64,000 bases of DNA from Callaeas wilsoni (taxonomy: Eukaryota > Chordata > Aves > Passeriformes > Callaeidae), in NCBI GenBank assembly GCA_013398955.1, contig VWPU01019383.1:1-64000 (forward strand), in the 5' to 3' direction. Made by a program: the position numbers and the translations under genes. Shown in pieces: positions 30,301-44,272 of the stretch (position 1 is its first letter; each line of letters begins with the position of its first letter). The notes under the pieces are model-generated. The model saw only the letters and a program-made list of their open reading frames with translations. It did not search any database and had not been told where the DNA came from.

Positions 30301-33300
30301 TGAAAAAAAAAGGTCTCTATGAATGAAAAGTTGACACTGGGATGCTGGTGTCACGTGGGATCTCTGCAATCTGGGACAACCACTGACTCAAATGAGTACA
30401 GTGGAGCCTGGTTCAGCTGGGCAGCGCAACCTGGAAGCTGTTTAACTGCAGGCCAGCTTTCCATGATGTGGTTATTGGCTGCTGTTGTGGACCCATAAAT
30501 TGTTTGTACAGGGTTTTGGTTGGGTTTTTTTTTTTTTTTGGTCTGAACTAGGTATTATGTAAGTTTTTTCTCTCTTAGAAATAAGCAAATGAGCAAACAT
30601 GCAGTATTAGAAGGGGTGCTTTAAGGGAATGTGAATAGGCTGAGGTTTGAACAGCCAGGTCTCCCTTTGAATACTGATGTTCTCAGTCCATCTTTACTCA
30701 AGCAGCTTCTCACACTAACTCTTCTCTGAAAAGTGCTTGGAAAATAAAATTTTTAAAATAGCAGCAGTTTAAAAAAATGAAGTACATATTTTTAGAAGAG
30801 TTGAAAAATATCAATACTTGCTTTTAAAGACCAACAAGTTGTTACTTGAGAATTTCCATGTGGTCTGCAAAAATAAGTTTGTCACACCATCCCGATGTGA
30901 AAGTGAAAGCTGAAGGAGACAGGAGGTATCAATGTGTTCAAGTGGCACAGCAAGCTGATGGGAAGCATGGATGGAACAAGCTGGGAACTTGTTGCACGTT
31001 CTGAGGAGGGCAGAGCAGAAGGTGACATTTTGTCAGCCAATGCGTCTTTAAATGGGGCTGCGGTTACTGTTTCCCTTTATCTTACGATTTGGCTAGATTT
31101 TAATTCTATTTTTTTATTATTTAAATCACTGTTTAGCAAGCAGGACACTCATGGAAAGGGGCGGCTGGCAGCTCTAGGGAGCGATGCCCTGTCCCTCAGT
31201 CTGGGGGCAGTTTCTCCATGCACACTGCCTGGCCTGCCCTGTTCAGGCAGCCATCACCTGCCCTCCTCAGGTGGCTGTGGCCAGGCCCTTCTCTGCAAGG
31301 AATGATGCTGCAGCAGGCGGCACCGGGGAGAAACCACAAACTGCTGGGCTCTGGGTCTCGGCTTGTCATCTTGCCTGAAGCCTGAGCTGCCAGTCCCTAC
31401 TCGGACGCCTCCGTAGCTTCGCTGCTGTTTCTGCTCCTGTGAAGCCTTTTATTTGCCTTGTTCATATTCTTGGAAAAGTGGCTAAATTAAAACAGAGTCT
31501 GTAAATTGCATGGATAATATACAGCTTCAGTGACATGGCCTGAAGCTTTTATTGGTAACTATTACATCTTACTGCAAAGTCTTTTTTGCACACGATTCCT
31601 CCCCGCTAGGTTATGGAGAGGTTATTGCTGAGGCAATAATTTTCTTATACACTTGTTTGTGATTTTGTTCTTCCAGCTCACAGGAGAGAGAAATCACTGT
31701 CCAGAAACGGTGTTCTGAGCCAGGTGCCCAGCTTGAAAGTGTGATGCAATTTTGGTATGGGGAGAGTGTAAAGCAAGAATTTCTGGATAAAATTTCCCCA
31801 TTTTTGCTGTGCAGACTTCACAGCTCGAGGGATTTCCCTTGACATTACCTTTAATCAGCGAGAATCCTTCAATCACTTGCTTTCTTCATTAGCAGCACAT
31901 GGACAGGTGTTTGGTGTTTGACCATGACTGCAAACAATGACCACTAGGTGCAATCCTGCTGTTTGCTCATGCTGCGGAGCATGCAGGAAACAGAGCCTGA
32001 TTCCTGCTTCCACGTCAAGTTCCTTCTTGTCTCTGACCACACTGGGGGCACTGCCAACAGCAGGCAGGAAAAATGTACTGTCAGTTCAAGGTATATATGC
32101 TTCCCAGTTCTTATATGGTAGAGTAACGTAAAAAAGACCTTTGCCTGGAGAACTACCTTTTCAAGAGTTGCTACGAGCTTCGGCATGTAGTTTTGCAGTA
32201 TGATGAGACCAGAGCTGTGTGTCTCAGAGCTGGGATCACACCTGCTAGCAACAAAAGCAGCACAAATCTCTGCTCACATTTAAAGTTCCTGTACTATATC
32301 AAAAGACATCCAGAAATTTTGTCAGGTGCCTCTGAGTTGTGCCAAAGCTGTCAGTGCCTTCACTGGACCCAGTCACCTGGTCCACCTTGCACCCCCTTGG
32401 TGGACTTCATCTCAAGGGGCCTTTCCAGCATGAATAATTCTGAAATCCTTGTTTTGCTCTTCAGTTTGCTGAGCCCTGGCATCCTTCCAGCATGACAATC
32501 CTGGGCACTTAACAACTACATTTGCTTTGAGCACTTAGTGAAGAGGGTCTGTGTGTGTGTGAGTGTCTGCTCAGGGTAGGAGGGAAACAATGTCCTCAAG
32601 GATGGTATGTCAGATGCTTCCTTGAATTGCAAATTATAATACTACGTAATGCTTATTAATGTTCTAGGTACAACAAAATAAATTGTCTAATCTGTTCATC
32701 TATTCTCTGATGAAAAGCTACTCATTTGGACTGGCCTCATTTTCTCTTTGTCTGCAGATCTCTCATCACATCCTATTTAATTTCCTCTTCCATCGAGACA
32801 CCACACATCCATATGTGAGTGTTGTTACCATGTTCTGCCTAATTAGTTATAATCATCTTTGTTGAGGGAGGCTGAATTCAGAAAAGTCCAGTAAAAACTG
32901 ATTATTTTCCCCCTCCCCCACCATTAGTCTTAACTATCAGGCTGGTTTTTGTTGTTATAGTGCCAACCACAGCTGGTAAAATTTCCATAGCTCAAAGGCC
33001 ATCAGTAGGGACAACCAGCATGGAAAGCATTTGCATCTTCTGAAGGAGGATGGAGGCAGGCTTGGACACCATCCTCCAGCTGGAGACAGCCAGCAGAGAC
33101 TTAATTTATGGTGTACTCCTTCCAGAGGGGGTGTTACGGCATTTTATTTACAGTACCTCAAGGGTTGCACTGCTCATCTGTGGGAAAACATGTCAGCAGA
33201 GATTTTAGGAGCCTCCAGACAAAGAGGTGCCTGGGCTGGATGTTCTTACAGCTGTTACTTTCATGTGAAATTTATTTGCACTGATATATTCCTTACTTAA

Positions 33301-33734
33301 TTTCTCAATTGTTGTCTTCCTTGAAAGTACTTTTTGCAGAGGTTTACACCGTGGTCTTGATGGAGCCTTTTCTGTACCTATGCAACTAGTCCTCCCCATG
33401 AGGGAGGAGCCCATACCAGGCTGGCATGGAGCTGTGTGTCCAACCCTGCGGGTGGACACGGCATGGATTTGTCCCCTTGGATCCCACTATGAAACCAGGC
33501 TGATAGCCAGGCATGCTAGGGAAAGATGTTTTCTTACAGAAACAGCACGTTGTCTGATATGGATCTGCACCCTTTGACCTTGTGTGTCCGATATGCGGTT
33601 GAGCCAGCAGCTGATCCAGCTCCGGGTGGATGTGCTGCTGCTCCTCAGGAAGGCACGCTGAAGCCAGTGCTCCCCACTTAATGCTCTCAGGCACACGGCG
33701 TGGTTCTTCATGCTGTCCTGTGTAAGGACAGGAT
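27346..33734. other. intergenic DNA; two D-box palindromes at 27617-27636
   Basis: No gene or complete repeat recognised. TTACGTAA occurs twice, at 27617-27624 and 27629-27636. A T15-type homopolymer run lies near 30525-30539. The open frames of up to 175 codons show no protein-like features and often overlap each other on both strands. Confidence 0.5.
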
Positions 33735-33797
33735 TTAGGTTTGATAATCCTTGTGGGCCCCTTCGAGCGCAGGAGATTCTGTGATTCTGCGATTCGC
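33735..33797 (+). mobile_element. CR1 LINE 3'-terminal remnant
   Basis: TTGATAATCCTTGTGGGCCC followed by GATTCTGTGATTCTGCGATT is the end of a CR1 copy including its terminal octamer-like repeats. Only the last 60 or so bases are recognisable. Confidence 0.7.
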
Positions 33798-36700
33798 ATC
33801 TGAGGCTTTGGGCACTTAAGAAGCATTGGACTTACAGGGCAAGGCAGCAGCAGCTCTGCTGGCTGGGCAAGGCAATGATACGTGTGCAAGCTGAGGGTCA
33901 CATCGTAAGGGCTTTTCCTGGAATTCAAGAAAGCTTTGTAAATGAACCATAGAGAAAAAGAGCTGTAATTTTTCAGAGCTCACTGTATATAAAGATGACA
34001 TTTACCCAGAGAAGAACTGTTTCCACAGCATACAGACATCTGGAATACACTGTTAGATTGATCCCTTGTAGCTGAAAACTACCATTACTGTTCAATTGCA
34101 CATAGACATCTTAAATTATTAATGGAATTCTTGCCTGAGGGTAAACATTGTAGATTCACATTCTGAGATTTTCTAAGAGCTCTTTGATTGCTCACAACTA
34201 GGGCTGTTAAATACAGTTATTTGCTTTATACATCTTAAATGGATCAATATGAACTGAAGAAATATCAAGGGGATGGAGAGTGAGAGTAAAGAAGTAGGAC
34301 TAAAGCTACCATTAGTATCCCTTGTGTCTTAAGGGATTTTTAAATCTGACTTGAGATTTTGTCCCTTAACTTCTGTGGAGCAGTTCGGGAACCAGACCCA
34401 GACCTGCACACTGCCCTTATAGTCATGGATGTCTCACTGGCTGTTTTTCGGGGTACCAAAAGTCTGCAGTTCATGAAGGGAGAAGGAGAAGACCACGCAT
34501 CCACACATGGCCCTTGCACCAGCGATGCTGTCCTGGGCAGTCCCACGAGCTCTTGGTCACCCAGAGAACTCATCTTTGTGCTTTCCTCTCCTTGTGGGAA
34601 GTTATATTTTACTCCTGGATATGAATGGCTTCTTTCTACACAGACACACCACTATAGATGGCACACGGGCCTTCAATCTGCTCTTTGCCTTCATGCTACA
34701 CTTTTATTGGGCACCCGTGTCCACTACTGTTGTTCTTTCTACTCCTGCCCCCTCACCAGCTGCTTAAAGCCAGCTGCCACAGGGGAAAAGTCAGGCTGAG
34801 ATGGAAGAAGCTGCTTCGCCTCTTTTCCAGGTTGCTGTTTGTGCTATTCCTCCTTTTACAGCTGTCTTGGGGTAAGGTTTCCTAGGATGGTGTGAGCCAA
34901 CAGAACAGCTCCCTGCTGCCAGAAGGGGTTGGTTCCCATCCCAGCCCCTGGCCAAAGTTCCTACCACCACCTCTGCCAGTGTTGTCATGCACCAGGCTCC
35001 TCTCTGAGCAAAAGCAGTAGCCATGTTTTGCCGTTTTCGTAGGTGAATGGGAACAGGAGAGGGTCTAAGAAGGTGCTAGCCCTGCAAAGAAGGTGGTGGG
35101 GTAGTGGGGCCAGCAGCAGCAGAAGTGGGACCGACTCCCTTCTCTCAGCTATGGGCAGCTCTGCTGACTCAGCTGAGCATCCAGCTTTAGCTGCAAGCAG
35201 CAGCTCAGCTTTCTTCCTGCAAGTGCTTCCCGGGTGCCAGCTCTCTCCAGGCAGAAGGGGAGAGCCCTCGGGTTCAGGCAGACACACGCTGTGTGCTGTG
35301 CGAGGGTGCCAGGTGCCCATGCTCACAGGAGAAATGCAAAGGACAATTTCAAGCCCTCCCTTTTGGCAGGATGGTGCTATTTGCTATTACAAACTCAGTC
35401 ATGCAAAAAGAGGAAAGCTTCTCCAGACAAAACTGGCACATAAGCAGAATGCTGAAGCTTTGAAAAATACTTATCTTATGTCCAGACTCGGAAGTATGTT
35501 TCGTTTTAATTCTTGTAAGCAAAATAACTTTCTCTTCAGGGAAAAGAGAGACCAACCCAGCTATTTTCTTTTTAGTTCAGCTTAAAACTGTGAAGGCACT
35601 GGCATATCCTTTCTTACATCAAGATTCCTCCTCACTGGATATCTCATACCATTCCTATCTATTCCATTCAATTTACACATTTCTTCATACAATCCTGCTG
35701 CCCTTTGACTTCCCAACAATGTCAGAAAACTTCAGCACTGTAGTGAGGAAAATGGTGATTTAGTATGCCCTGTAGGAAAAAGAGAAAAGATTCTTCTAAC
35801 ACGGTGGAGAGAACTGTTGTTATATTTGATGCCCCATTTGCCACAAACAATATCTTAATACAAGCATGTTTCACAATACGTTAATCTTAAATCAAGCATG
35901 TAATTATTAAGACTGATGTAACACACCTAGAATCACAGCACAGTAATTAGTTCTCACAGTGCCATTAGTTTAGAGCATTTAAAAATGAATGGCAACATTC
36001 AGAGATATCATACGGTATGTTCACAATTCCCAAACAGTAAACCAGATAATTTCATTCATCCCAATGTCAGCAAACATGTGGTCTGCTATAATACACACAA
36101 GTGTATTTTGGATTTGAAAATGAGAATTAATTAACAAGATGTTTGGGTCTGGAAAGATTGGATGGAGTTTCAAAGTCAGCATTTGAACCATATATTAAGT
36201 GGATTCTGTGTCACTTTGCAGTGTGACCCACACACGGTGAACAAGTACAGTGGAAGACTCAGAGGTAATCAAACAAAAAAAATTTAAACTTCCCCAGCAA
36301 CAACAACATTGCTTTTGATGGCTCCACCTCTTAAAAAACTTTCAGGAGGTAAAATATCACACTGGCAAAGCACGATCGCTCCAAATTCCCCAGGAAGAAA
36401 AAGCATAAGGGATATTTATACTACAAACTGTTTTTGAAGACTGAAAAAAATCTGACCCCTGAAGACATATTTAGCTAGACTTGACATTCAGGCCCAGAAG
36501 GCTATGCCAAGTCATTTGAAAGTCCAGGACTTCGTTTTTAGCTGGCTGTTCCTTCATTACAAATGCACAAATGCCATTTAAAGCTGACCTAGAAAGAATT
36601 ACATGACACTAATATTGCAACATGAACCCACCTTCAGGAGATGTTGCACAGCTCTGATTTTCTCTAATACATTGTAGTAGTAAAGCCGAGGTTCAGAAGG

Positions 36701-39091
36701 GACAGTGCAGTAATTTGTTAGCACTCGAGTGCAAAAGCCATCTGACATAAGGCAGGAAAATCCAAAGCTGTGATATTTCAGCCATCTACCAGGGCTTCGG
36801 AAGTAACTACCCCAAATCCCCCAAAGTGCTTGAGCACTTTGACTATATCACAGTCCATAGTGTGGAGATCAAGGTCAACAAGGTCAAGCTAATAACCATC
36901 ATCAAATCAGAGGTATTGCAAACACTTTTCAGACATGTACGTGGTCCAAATCCTTCAGCGGTATAAATTAACCTAGTTAGAGTCACTCTCCATCAGAGGC
37001 ATTTGCAAGGGCCATGGGCTGGCTGCCAGGACTTCCTTGCTAGGCAATGCCTGAGCAGAGGGTGAACAGAATTTGTGGGTGAAGGCACTGCACACCCAGG
37101 TTCAGGCATCGAAGTCTTCCATGTGTATCAGGACTCCCATTTCATGTCCCCTCCTCTTATTTTTTACTCATTGAGTATTGAACATATTCTTCTTAGCTGT
37201 GGGAAAGCTGCAGATTTTTGCCAAAGACACTGTTGGAGAAAATATTTCTCCTTTAGCTATCACTCGATATTACTAGCTCTTACACTTGCCAGATGACTTA
37301 TGACAGAAACATCTCTGTGCCTGGCATCCTCCAACACACGTGCTGAACTGTATGCACTGTTAGTTTGTCCCAAGGCATCCTGTTCAGCAGTTTGCTATTT
37401 CTGTAAGGAACATCACCACCTCCTGGCTTATTCTGAGATCACTTTATTGCTAGATAAGACTCAAAATGGAAAAAAACCAGGCTTATTTGATCAAAGGAAA
37501 ATGTTAAACAAGTGTAAAGTGCTAGCCTGCTTACAAAAGACTGTACCTGCTGCCCATCCTGTGTTTTAGCTGTTCTTTTCTCTTTAACTGTTCGCCCTGC
37601 TTGGCATGGCTTTACTTCCAACAATGTATTTTTAGCAAGGAATCCTTTTCTTAACTTTTTTATTCCTGTTCCCATGTGGACATTTTAGGTTTGCTCTTGA
37701 AGTGCCAAAGCGTGTGGCTTCACAAAAGTAGAGTACCTCCATGTTGTGTTGGTATGCTGATACTAATGAAGTATCTTTTAAATGTGAGCTGTTTGAGTAG
37801 AGAGTCCTTGATCTTCCAGTTTTTCCTCATCTATTTACCCTTTCTCTTGAGTGTCAAGCAATTTGCAACCATCAGCTGGCTTCCTAACATTTTACAAATC
37901 ACACACACAGAAGGAGCCCTGGGGGACAGCACTTTTTTGTCTTCTCAGAGATGATGGGAACCTTTTCGTGAGCTGCATGAAAATTTGCCACTTACAGAGT
38001 CTAAAATGCCTGACTTTGACACACTTCTATTTGTGTAGTTCATGTGGTGCCCTCAGTATCTGCAGGGGCTGCACATGACTGTGGCATCACAGATGTCTGA
38101 CCCAACAGGCCAAGTGCCAGGGGATTCTCTGGCAGAGCTTTGGTGTTTAAGTTTTGCTAGAGAAGCACACTTCAGGAGAAAGTTGAAAAACTAATAACGT
38201 CACCAACACAATGAGCCTCATTGTTTCATTTCAGCTATTTTGTCACCAGCCTGATCTTGATCTCCCTTGGCAATTTTTTCAGATTTCTCCTTCTGAAATT
38301 GGTGCAATAATAGGCTAGTGAAGACCTAACTGGTGAGTTGTATTACTCTAGCCCTGACCTTTAAAATTCAATGCTAACATGGTTTGAGGCTAGTGAACAA
38401 AAAAAGTAAAACTATTTTTTATTTAAAGGGATTTTTATCCCTCTTGCACAGTAATCATTCCCTCTAAAGTAATAAAAATTGAAGGATCTGCAGACCTCTG
38501 TCTTATATTGAGTACTGAGTTCACAATTAAGTCCTGTAGCCCTTAGATTAGGCGGTAGGAGAAACAGCAGGCAAAAAAACCAAGGAGTGGGCGAGCTGGT
38601 CTGTCTGTGCTGTGACAAACACAAGGTTAACGGCAGTTTTCTTACTCACTTGGTGGCTTCATCCATGTGGAGAGCAGCTCAAGAAATCTCTCGTGTTTCA
38701 AGTGTTCCCCCAGCACTGGACATGCAAGACCAGGGATGTGTCACAGACAGGTTTTCTGTCTCACTGCTGCACACCAGCCAGAGGCAGGAGCAAGCAGTGT
38801 GTGATGTGTACAGGATGAGGATGCCCTATTCGCTGTGGGCTGGAAATATCTGGAGATCTTGCCTAATGGAGAGCTGGTCTCCATGGCCTGTGGTGAGTGA
38901 AGAGCTGTGTCCTGCACATCCTGCATGAAGAAGCAAGGGATCTTCCCTTTATCCTGACAGCACAGGAGGTATATGAGGGAGGTGGGCTTGCAGGAGAGCC
39001 CATTTAGTGGGTAATGTGCTTCTCCAGGTTCCACTCCATCTCAGACCAGGCTGCTCTTAGACCAATGACACTGCGAAATTGTGGCAGGCAT
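33798..39091. other. intergenic DNA, nothing recognised
   Basis: Ordinary single-copy-looking sequence. A 180-codon minus-strand frame (33386-33928) overlapping the left border includes CR1-derived sequence and resembles no protein I know. No RNA gene was detected. Confidence 0.5.
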
Positions 39092-39743
39092 TGTCTTGGG
39101 GTGCTTCTATGACCATACTGTATTCCCCATCGCCTGCTTGATCTCTAGGGTACCTTTAAATTGCAAAGGGGGGAGAGAGAAGCCGAGAGAACTCTTCAAA
39201 GCGGCCAGCTTGACCTTGCAACTAGAATGTCTTGCATTCTGTTCTCGCCCGATTCGGACAACATTTGGTTGGTTGGAGGACTTTTGCTCTCTAGTCTCCT
39301 TGGCTTTCAGCGGAGAAGGGACTGTGATCTGCCTCAGCGGCTTCTTTTCCTTTTTGGACTGTTTTTGGCTTGCTTTTCATCCGAGACCAGCTCCCATCTC
39401 CGGACCTGCTCGGCGGGACCCTCCAAGGGGGAACGTCGGACCCTGCCTGGCCCGGCCCAGCCCAGCTCAGGACTGCAGGTTTTACCTACAGAAAGAACTC
39501 TAAAATCCATAGTCCTCTTTTAGGGGACAGGGGCGGGGGTTTCAATATCCTTTTTTCCCCGTGACAGGGGGGGACTCTGGTTGTTAAATAAATAGTTTTT
39601 TTCACTTTTCTCTCGAGAAATTATTTTTCCGAACCCGTGGGGGAGGTGCTGCCGGGGCCTGCTTGCCTGGCAGGCAGGAGAGAGCGAGAGAGAGACGCCC
39701 CTCTTGGGTTGTTTCCTCCTGGATTTGTGTCCAAACCGGCACA
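39092..39743 (+). mobile_element. solo LTR of an avian endogenous retrovirus
   Basis: A 652-base block starting TGTCTTGGGG and ending CCGGCACA, with the poly(A) signal AATAAA at 39587-39592 followed by a T-rich tract. It is richer in GC and CpG than the DNA around it. The overall shape and segments such as CGCCCGATTCGGACAACATT fit an avian ERV LTR I recognise in general, although I cannot name the family. There is no second copy and no internal retroviral sequence next to it, so it is a solo LTR. No clear target-site duplication was found, leaving the ends uncertain. Confidence 0.68.
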
Positions 39744-41117
39744 TCTGAGCACTCCTCTCCCAAGTCCCCATCTCGGCTCTCTCACATGCCTTTCTTAGGC
39801 CACAGCTGGAGCAAGGGTGGAGGTCTGACTCATCCTGTGTGTGCCCAAACACGAGCTTCTGCAGCGTGTCTGCACTCACAGAGTGCACAGTGCTGCCGTG
39901 GAACCAGTGCACGGTCCTCCCTCAGGTGCCACCTTTGGGGTTTCACGGCGGAAGAGTGGCAAGGCCACCACGGGTTATTGGGGCTGACAGTGTAGAGGTC
40001 TTGTGGCTCTAGTGGGGATGGCCTCAGTTCCAGCATTTCCAGCTTTCCATCTCCCTTGACTCCCCCAGTCCTGCTGCTCTGCTCATAAAGAGGAATCACC
40101 TGTCAGGCTAGTGACCCACAGGGTGATAACCACGCAGTCCTGGCCCATGTCAGTGAGCGGCTGTCTGCTGTGTACTTCAGGCTTTCAGGGCTTTTCTAGG
40201 TGAGTTCTCCTGATGGCTTTCCATTAAAACATGCACCTTCTCCCTGTTAAGAGGGTCTCCCTAGGCGTAAAATCATTTCTCAAATGTTACAGTAAAAGGC
40301 ATACAGGTGACCCATTTACACCAGGTCCATGTTGGTTTCAGGAAAGTTATGGAAAAATGCTGGGTTTGTTCCAGGCAGAGGCTACTCTTCCTCTTCCCTA
40401 ACAAAGCCATAACTCTAATTGCTGGCAAAGAGGCGTGTGGTGAGACTGGCTGTGGTGCCTCCCAGGACAGAACTGGGCAGCTCAGAGTCTCCACAGAGCA
40501 GTATGAATGGTCTTCCTCTCTCAGGGATGAGACTGTTTTTCCTTGCAGAGCCAGTGAGCAGGAACCTTCCCTTTCTCTGCTGTGATAACTATGCCAGCAC
40601 AGCCTGTAGCTCACTCAAGCACAGATGTCTTACAGGAGGCTTTGTCCTGCCTGAAGGGAAACACCCAGGTCTCCTCCTACCAGGGTTGCACTGATGTGGT
40701 ACCACTCACCTATCCTGGTAAAAGTGACCTTGTACTAAATATTTGCTTAGAGCCTGCATTGTTTGAGAAGGCCAGTTCCATGTAGTTTCTAACAACTCAT
40801 GCAGATTTTAGGTGGCGGGCACCTTCTGGTGCAGACTGACCATTTTCTGAAAAGTCAGTTCAGGCCAGTGGACAGTGCTGCCCTTCGGTTCTTCCCCAAG
40901 GTCACTTTATCAAAGATCTTTGAAGAAACGAGGATACAGAAAAGCTTTAACAGTAGCTTTAGAAGTAGGGATATAGAAGTAGAGATAAATAAGCAGCTGA
41001 AAAGAGGATATGGGTGAAGTCTGAGAGAAATTTATGCTGTGACCCACATTATTCAAAATACTTGTAAGTGATGTAGGAAAAAAAGCACCCAACATGAGGT
41101 GGGAGGGTTTGTTGATC
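39744..41117. other. intergenic DNA, nothing recognised
   Basis: No supported gene or repeat. Short open frames only. Confidence 0.5.
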
Positions 41118-41238
41118 AGAGAATCATAGGATTGTTTAGGCTGGAAAAGATCTCTCAGAACATTGAGCCCACCTGTTAAAGCAGCACGCCATGTCCACCA
41201 CTAAACCACATCCCTAAGGCCACACCTGCAAAATTGTC
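41118..41238 (-). mobile_element. CR1 LINE 3'-end fragment, reverse orientation
   Basis: AGAATCATAGGATTGTTTAG at the left edge is the inverted CR1 terminus. It is followed by the complement of the usual 3' region (GGCTGGAAAAGATCT, CATGTCCACCACTAAACCA, ATCCCTAAGGCCACA). Confidence 0.85.
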
Positions 41239-42419
41239 CCAAGGTATCTGAATTGTGACAAGCTGCAGACAGTTGCAGAAGATCTCATGGTACAAATTAC
41301 TTGGAAATAAAGGCAGAGGTGAAAGCTGGTGTTACAGCATTCACCACAGGTCACACAAGGAAAACAGTCTTAACTACACACACACACGAGTATTGATGGG
41401 CTCCCTATTTCCTCTAAATACATAAGAAATATCTGGGAGTGCTTTGAGAGCACCATTTCAGTGTTAAGTAGTAAAGAGACTCTTGGTAATTACTAGGAAA
41501 AGAAGGGAGCACAAAACAGCATGCATCATTACACTGTAAATTTATGATGCATGCTCTTTTCGTATACTGTCATCTCATCTCAAAAGGTTATCGTGGAAAT
41601 GGAAAAGAAGTACAGGAAATAACAAGAATATGCTGTATAGATCCACTTCAAAAAAGTACTGAACAGAATGTGATTCTTCTGCTTGAGAAACAGATGATTG
41701 AGGAGAAATATGATGTAGCTCTACAAAATTGTGTGCTGCATAAGAAAATTTATTCACTGCTTCTCACAGAACTGTGGGTCACCAAATGAAACTGCCAGAG
41801 ACAGCAAATGAAAAGGAGCACTTTTTCATGAAAATTGAATTTTCACAAAATACTGATTTTTTTGAGCTCATTGGCAAAGGATGTCGTAGTAGTCAAAATT
41901 ACGAGCAGATTCAAAAGTAATGAGACAAACTGATGGAGAGGAGGCAGTCAAGGGATATGGAAAACTAGTGTGCAGATAGACACTGACTGGGGCAGCGAGC
42001 TGGGCAGGAGCTGGTAGCAAAGACGGGCAGCAGCACTGGGGCTGCAACAGCAGGAGCACAATGAGGAGCTCGGGGCAGGGTCCCTGTGCCCAGCACTCGC
42101 TGTCGGAGCACATCTGGGCACCACCAGCGTGGTGCCCCCAAAGCAGAAAGACGCCGATAACCCGGAGCGAGTTCACCCTGCGGCGCTCAGGGCTGGAGCC
42201 GGGCCCTGGGAGCAGAGCTGGGGCTGGTCCAGCCTGGGCAGAGACGGCCTCGGGGTGCCCCACAGACACCCCGGAGCCCGTGGGGAGGGGAGCGAGAGGA
42301 GGCAGCCGGGCCCTTCGCAGCCGGTGTGGATGAGGTAGGGCAGCAGGAACTGAAATGAGAGGGCCTCAGGCTGGGCACTGAAACCTTTTCCGTGAGGACG
42401 GGCAGGTCCTGCACAGGGA
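41239..42419. other. intergenic DNA with a GC-rich patch at 41980-42420
   Basis: The GC-rich part contains overlapping open frames on both strands, but none resembles a known protein. Part of it may be the 5' continuation of the CR1 copy that follows. Confidence 0.45.
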
Positions 42420-42600
42420 GGCTGGGCAGGCTCCATCCTTGGGGGATTAGGAAACCTGGCTGGGCAAAGCCCTCAGCACAATGGTCTGACCTCGCTGCTG
42501 GCCCTGCTTGGAGCAGTGGTGCATGAGGCACCTTCTGAGGTCCCCTCCAGCCTGAATTTCTCAGTGATCCTATCCTCTTACTCTCTGATTCTCTAATCCT
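42420..42600 (+). mobile_element. CR1-like LINE 3' end
   Basis: CACCTTCTGAGGTCCCCTCC and CAGCCTGAATTTCTCAGTGA followed by CTCTGATTCTCTAATCC match the closing segment of CR1 elements, with considerable divergence. Confidence 0.65.
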
Positions 42601-43754
42601 AATTCCTTTAGGGAGAAATTTTGAGAGGTCAGAAAGATATACAGGGGAAAATACTATATCGAACAAGATTGCCCTGATTTGAACTCAATGCATCTGTTTA
42701 TTTTTAATGCGTTCTTACAAAGAAATAAATGTAGACAGTAAGAAAAAAAGTAAATTTTACAAAAAGTGGAGCACAGTTCTGGGGATAAGAGAACACATCA
42801 GGAGAAACCCTGAAGCCTGAGAGTGACCTGAGCCTTATAACAATATAAAACTGTAACTGCAGTTGATTCATGTCTACCCTACGGAGCTATTTCAAGGAAA
42901 AGAAAGTAGTTTCAGGCATCCACTCTGTCTTGTACATCTTCAGCTGGTTCCTTTTGCAAGTTCCTATTACTCAGCCAGTCAATCACTCCTGCCCTGTGGC
43001 TGCAGAGGTGTCAATGAAAGCCTTCAGTACCCTGCACAGTCTTGAATGCACTCAGTGGTGTGTCAGGCAGAGAAAAAACAAGCTCAGACCTGTGTTCCTA
43101 GGCTGAGTTTGTAGGTTTTGTGGTGCAGAAGACCTAGTACAGGTGTTTTCCAGAGTGAGCTGAGCTTCTGGATCTGTAGTGCAGAAAACACAGATGTGTT
43201 TTTCATCTAATTTCACGCAAGGCCATTTTTCACTTAATTTCAGCCCATGTCTTGGTACTGAGTAATTCCTGAAAGGGTTGCAAGTGGAAACTACAGTGAA
43301 AGAGCTGCTATTCTCTTGGAAGTCCCAGGGTGATATTTCATAAATGTCCATGGTGCAGAGAGGCTGCATCTCACCTACTGGTGCAGAACAGCTGCTGTAT
43401 GGGCTGCAGGGTGGGAACAGTGTGAGAGACATTCCCAACCATTTCTTGGTTACAGAGAAATCTCTATGCTGTTCAGCAACATCCATCCTTTTTTCTTTTT
43501 ATCTTTATATCTTTTTAGCTTTTTATAGGAAGGACAAACCAGCTTCACCATCAAGTACTAGACGGATGCTGGCAAACAGTTTTGTTTTCCTCATGCGAAA
43601 GGACTCGCTGAGACAGTTGTGTGTTTGTGAGTCATTTCATGACGATGCACATTCGTTTTACGCTCAGGTAAATTTTAGGCACAAGTGGGCTTTCCCCGGC
43701 AGAGAAGAAAACCTTGGTGACATTTCATCTGAAATCTAGACCTAGCACTGCCAT
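42601..43754. other. intergenic DNA, nothing recognised
   Basis: No supported gene or repeat in this stretch. Confidence 0.5.
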
Positions 43755-44272
43755 CACAGAATCACAGAGTCACAGAATGGGTCTGGTTAGAAGGGACCAC
43801 AGTGGTCATCTGGTCCAACCTCCCTGCTCAAGCAGGGTCACCCTAGTGCACAAGGCACAGGATTGTGTCCAGGCAGTTCTGGAATATCTCCAGTGAGGGA
43901 CACTCCACGACCCCTCTGGGCAACCTGTTCCAGTGCATGGTCACTGCACAATAAATAAGTTCTTCCTCATGATCAGGTAGAACTTCCTGTGCCTCAGTTT
44001 CTGCCCATTGCCTCTTGTCCCATTGCTTGGCACTACCAAGCAGAGCCTGGCTCCATCCTCTGACACCCTCCCTTCAGATACTGACAGACATCAATGACGT
44101 TTCTTCTCAGTCATCTCTTCTTAAGGCTGAACAGGCCCAGCTCTCTCAGCCTTTCCTCATAAGAGAGATACTCCAATCCCTTAATCATCTTTGCAGTCCT
44201 CCACTGGACCCACTCCAGGAGCCCCATGTCTCCTTTTTACTGAGGAGCCCAGACTGGGACACCATTGGTTTT
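43755..44272 (-). mobile_element. CR1 LINE fragment, reverse orientation
   Basis: Begins with the inverted CR1 terminus (GAATCACAGAGTCACAGAAT). It continues through the complement of the CR1 3' region: GGTCATCTGGTCCAACCTCC, CCTCTGGGCAACCTGTTCCA, GAACAGGCCCAGCTCTCTCA, and CAGTCCTCCACTGGACCCAC. About 520 bases, 5'-truncated and moderately diverged. Confidence 0.93.

Noticed and set aside
33386..33928. 180-codon minus-strand frame.
   Set aside because: It includes CR1-derived sequence and has no recognisable protein features.
34359..34799. 146-codon plus-strand frame in the intergenic region.
   Set aside because: No similarity to a known family, no splice or promoter context, and other frames overlap it.
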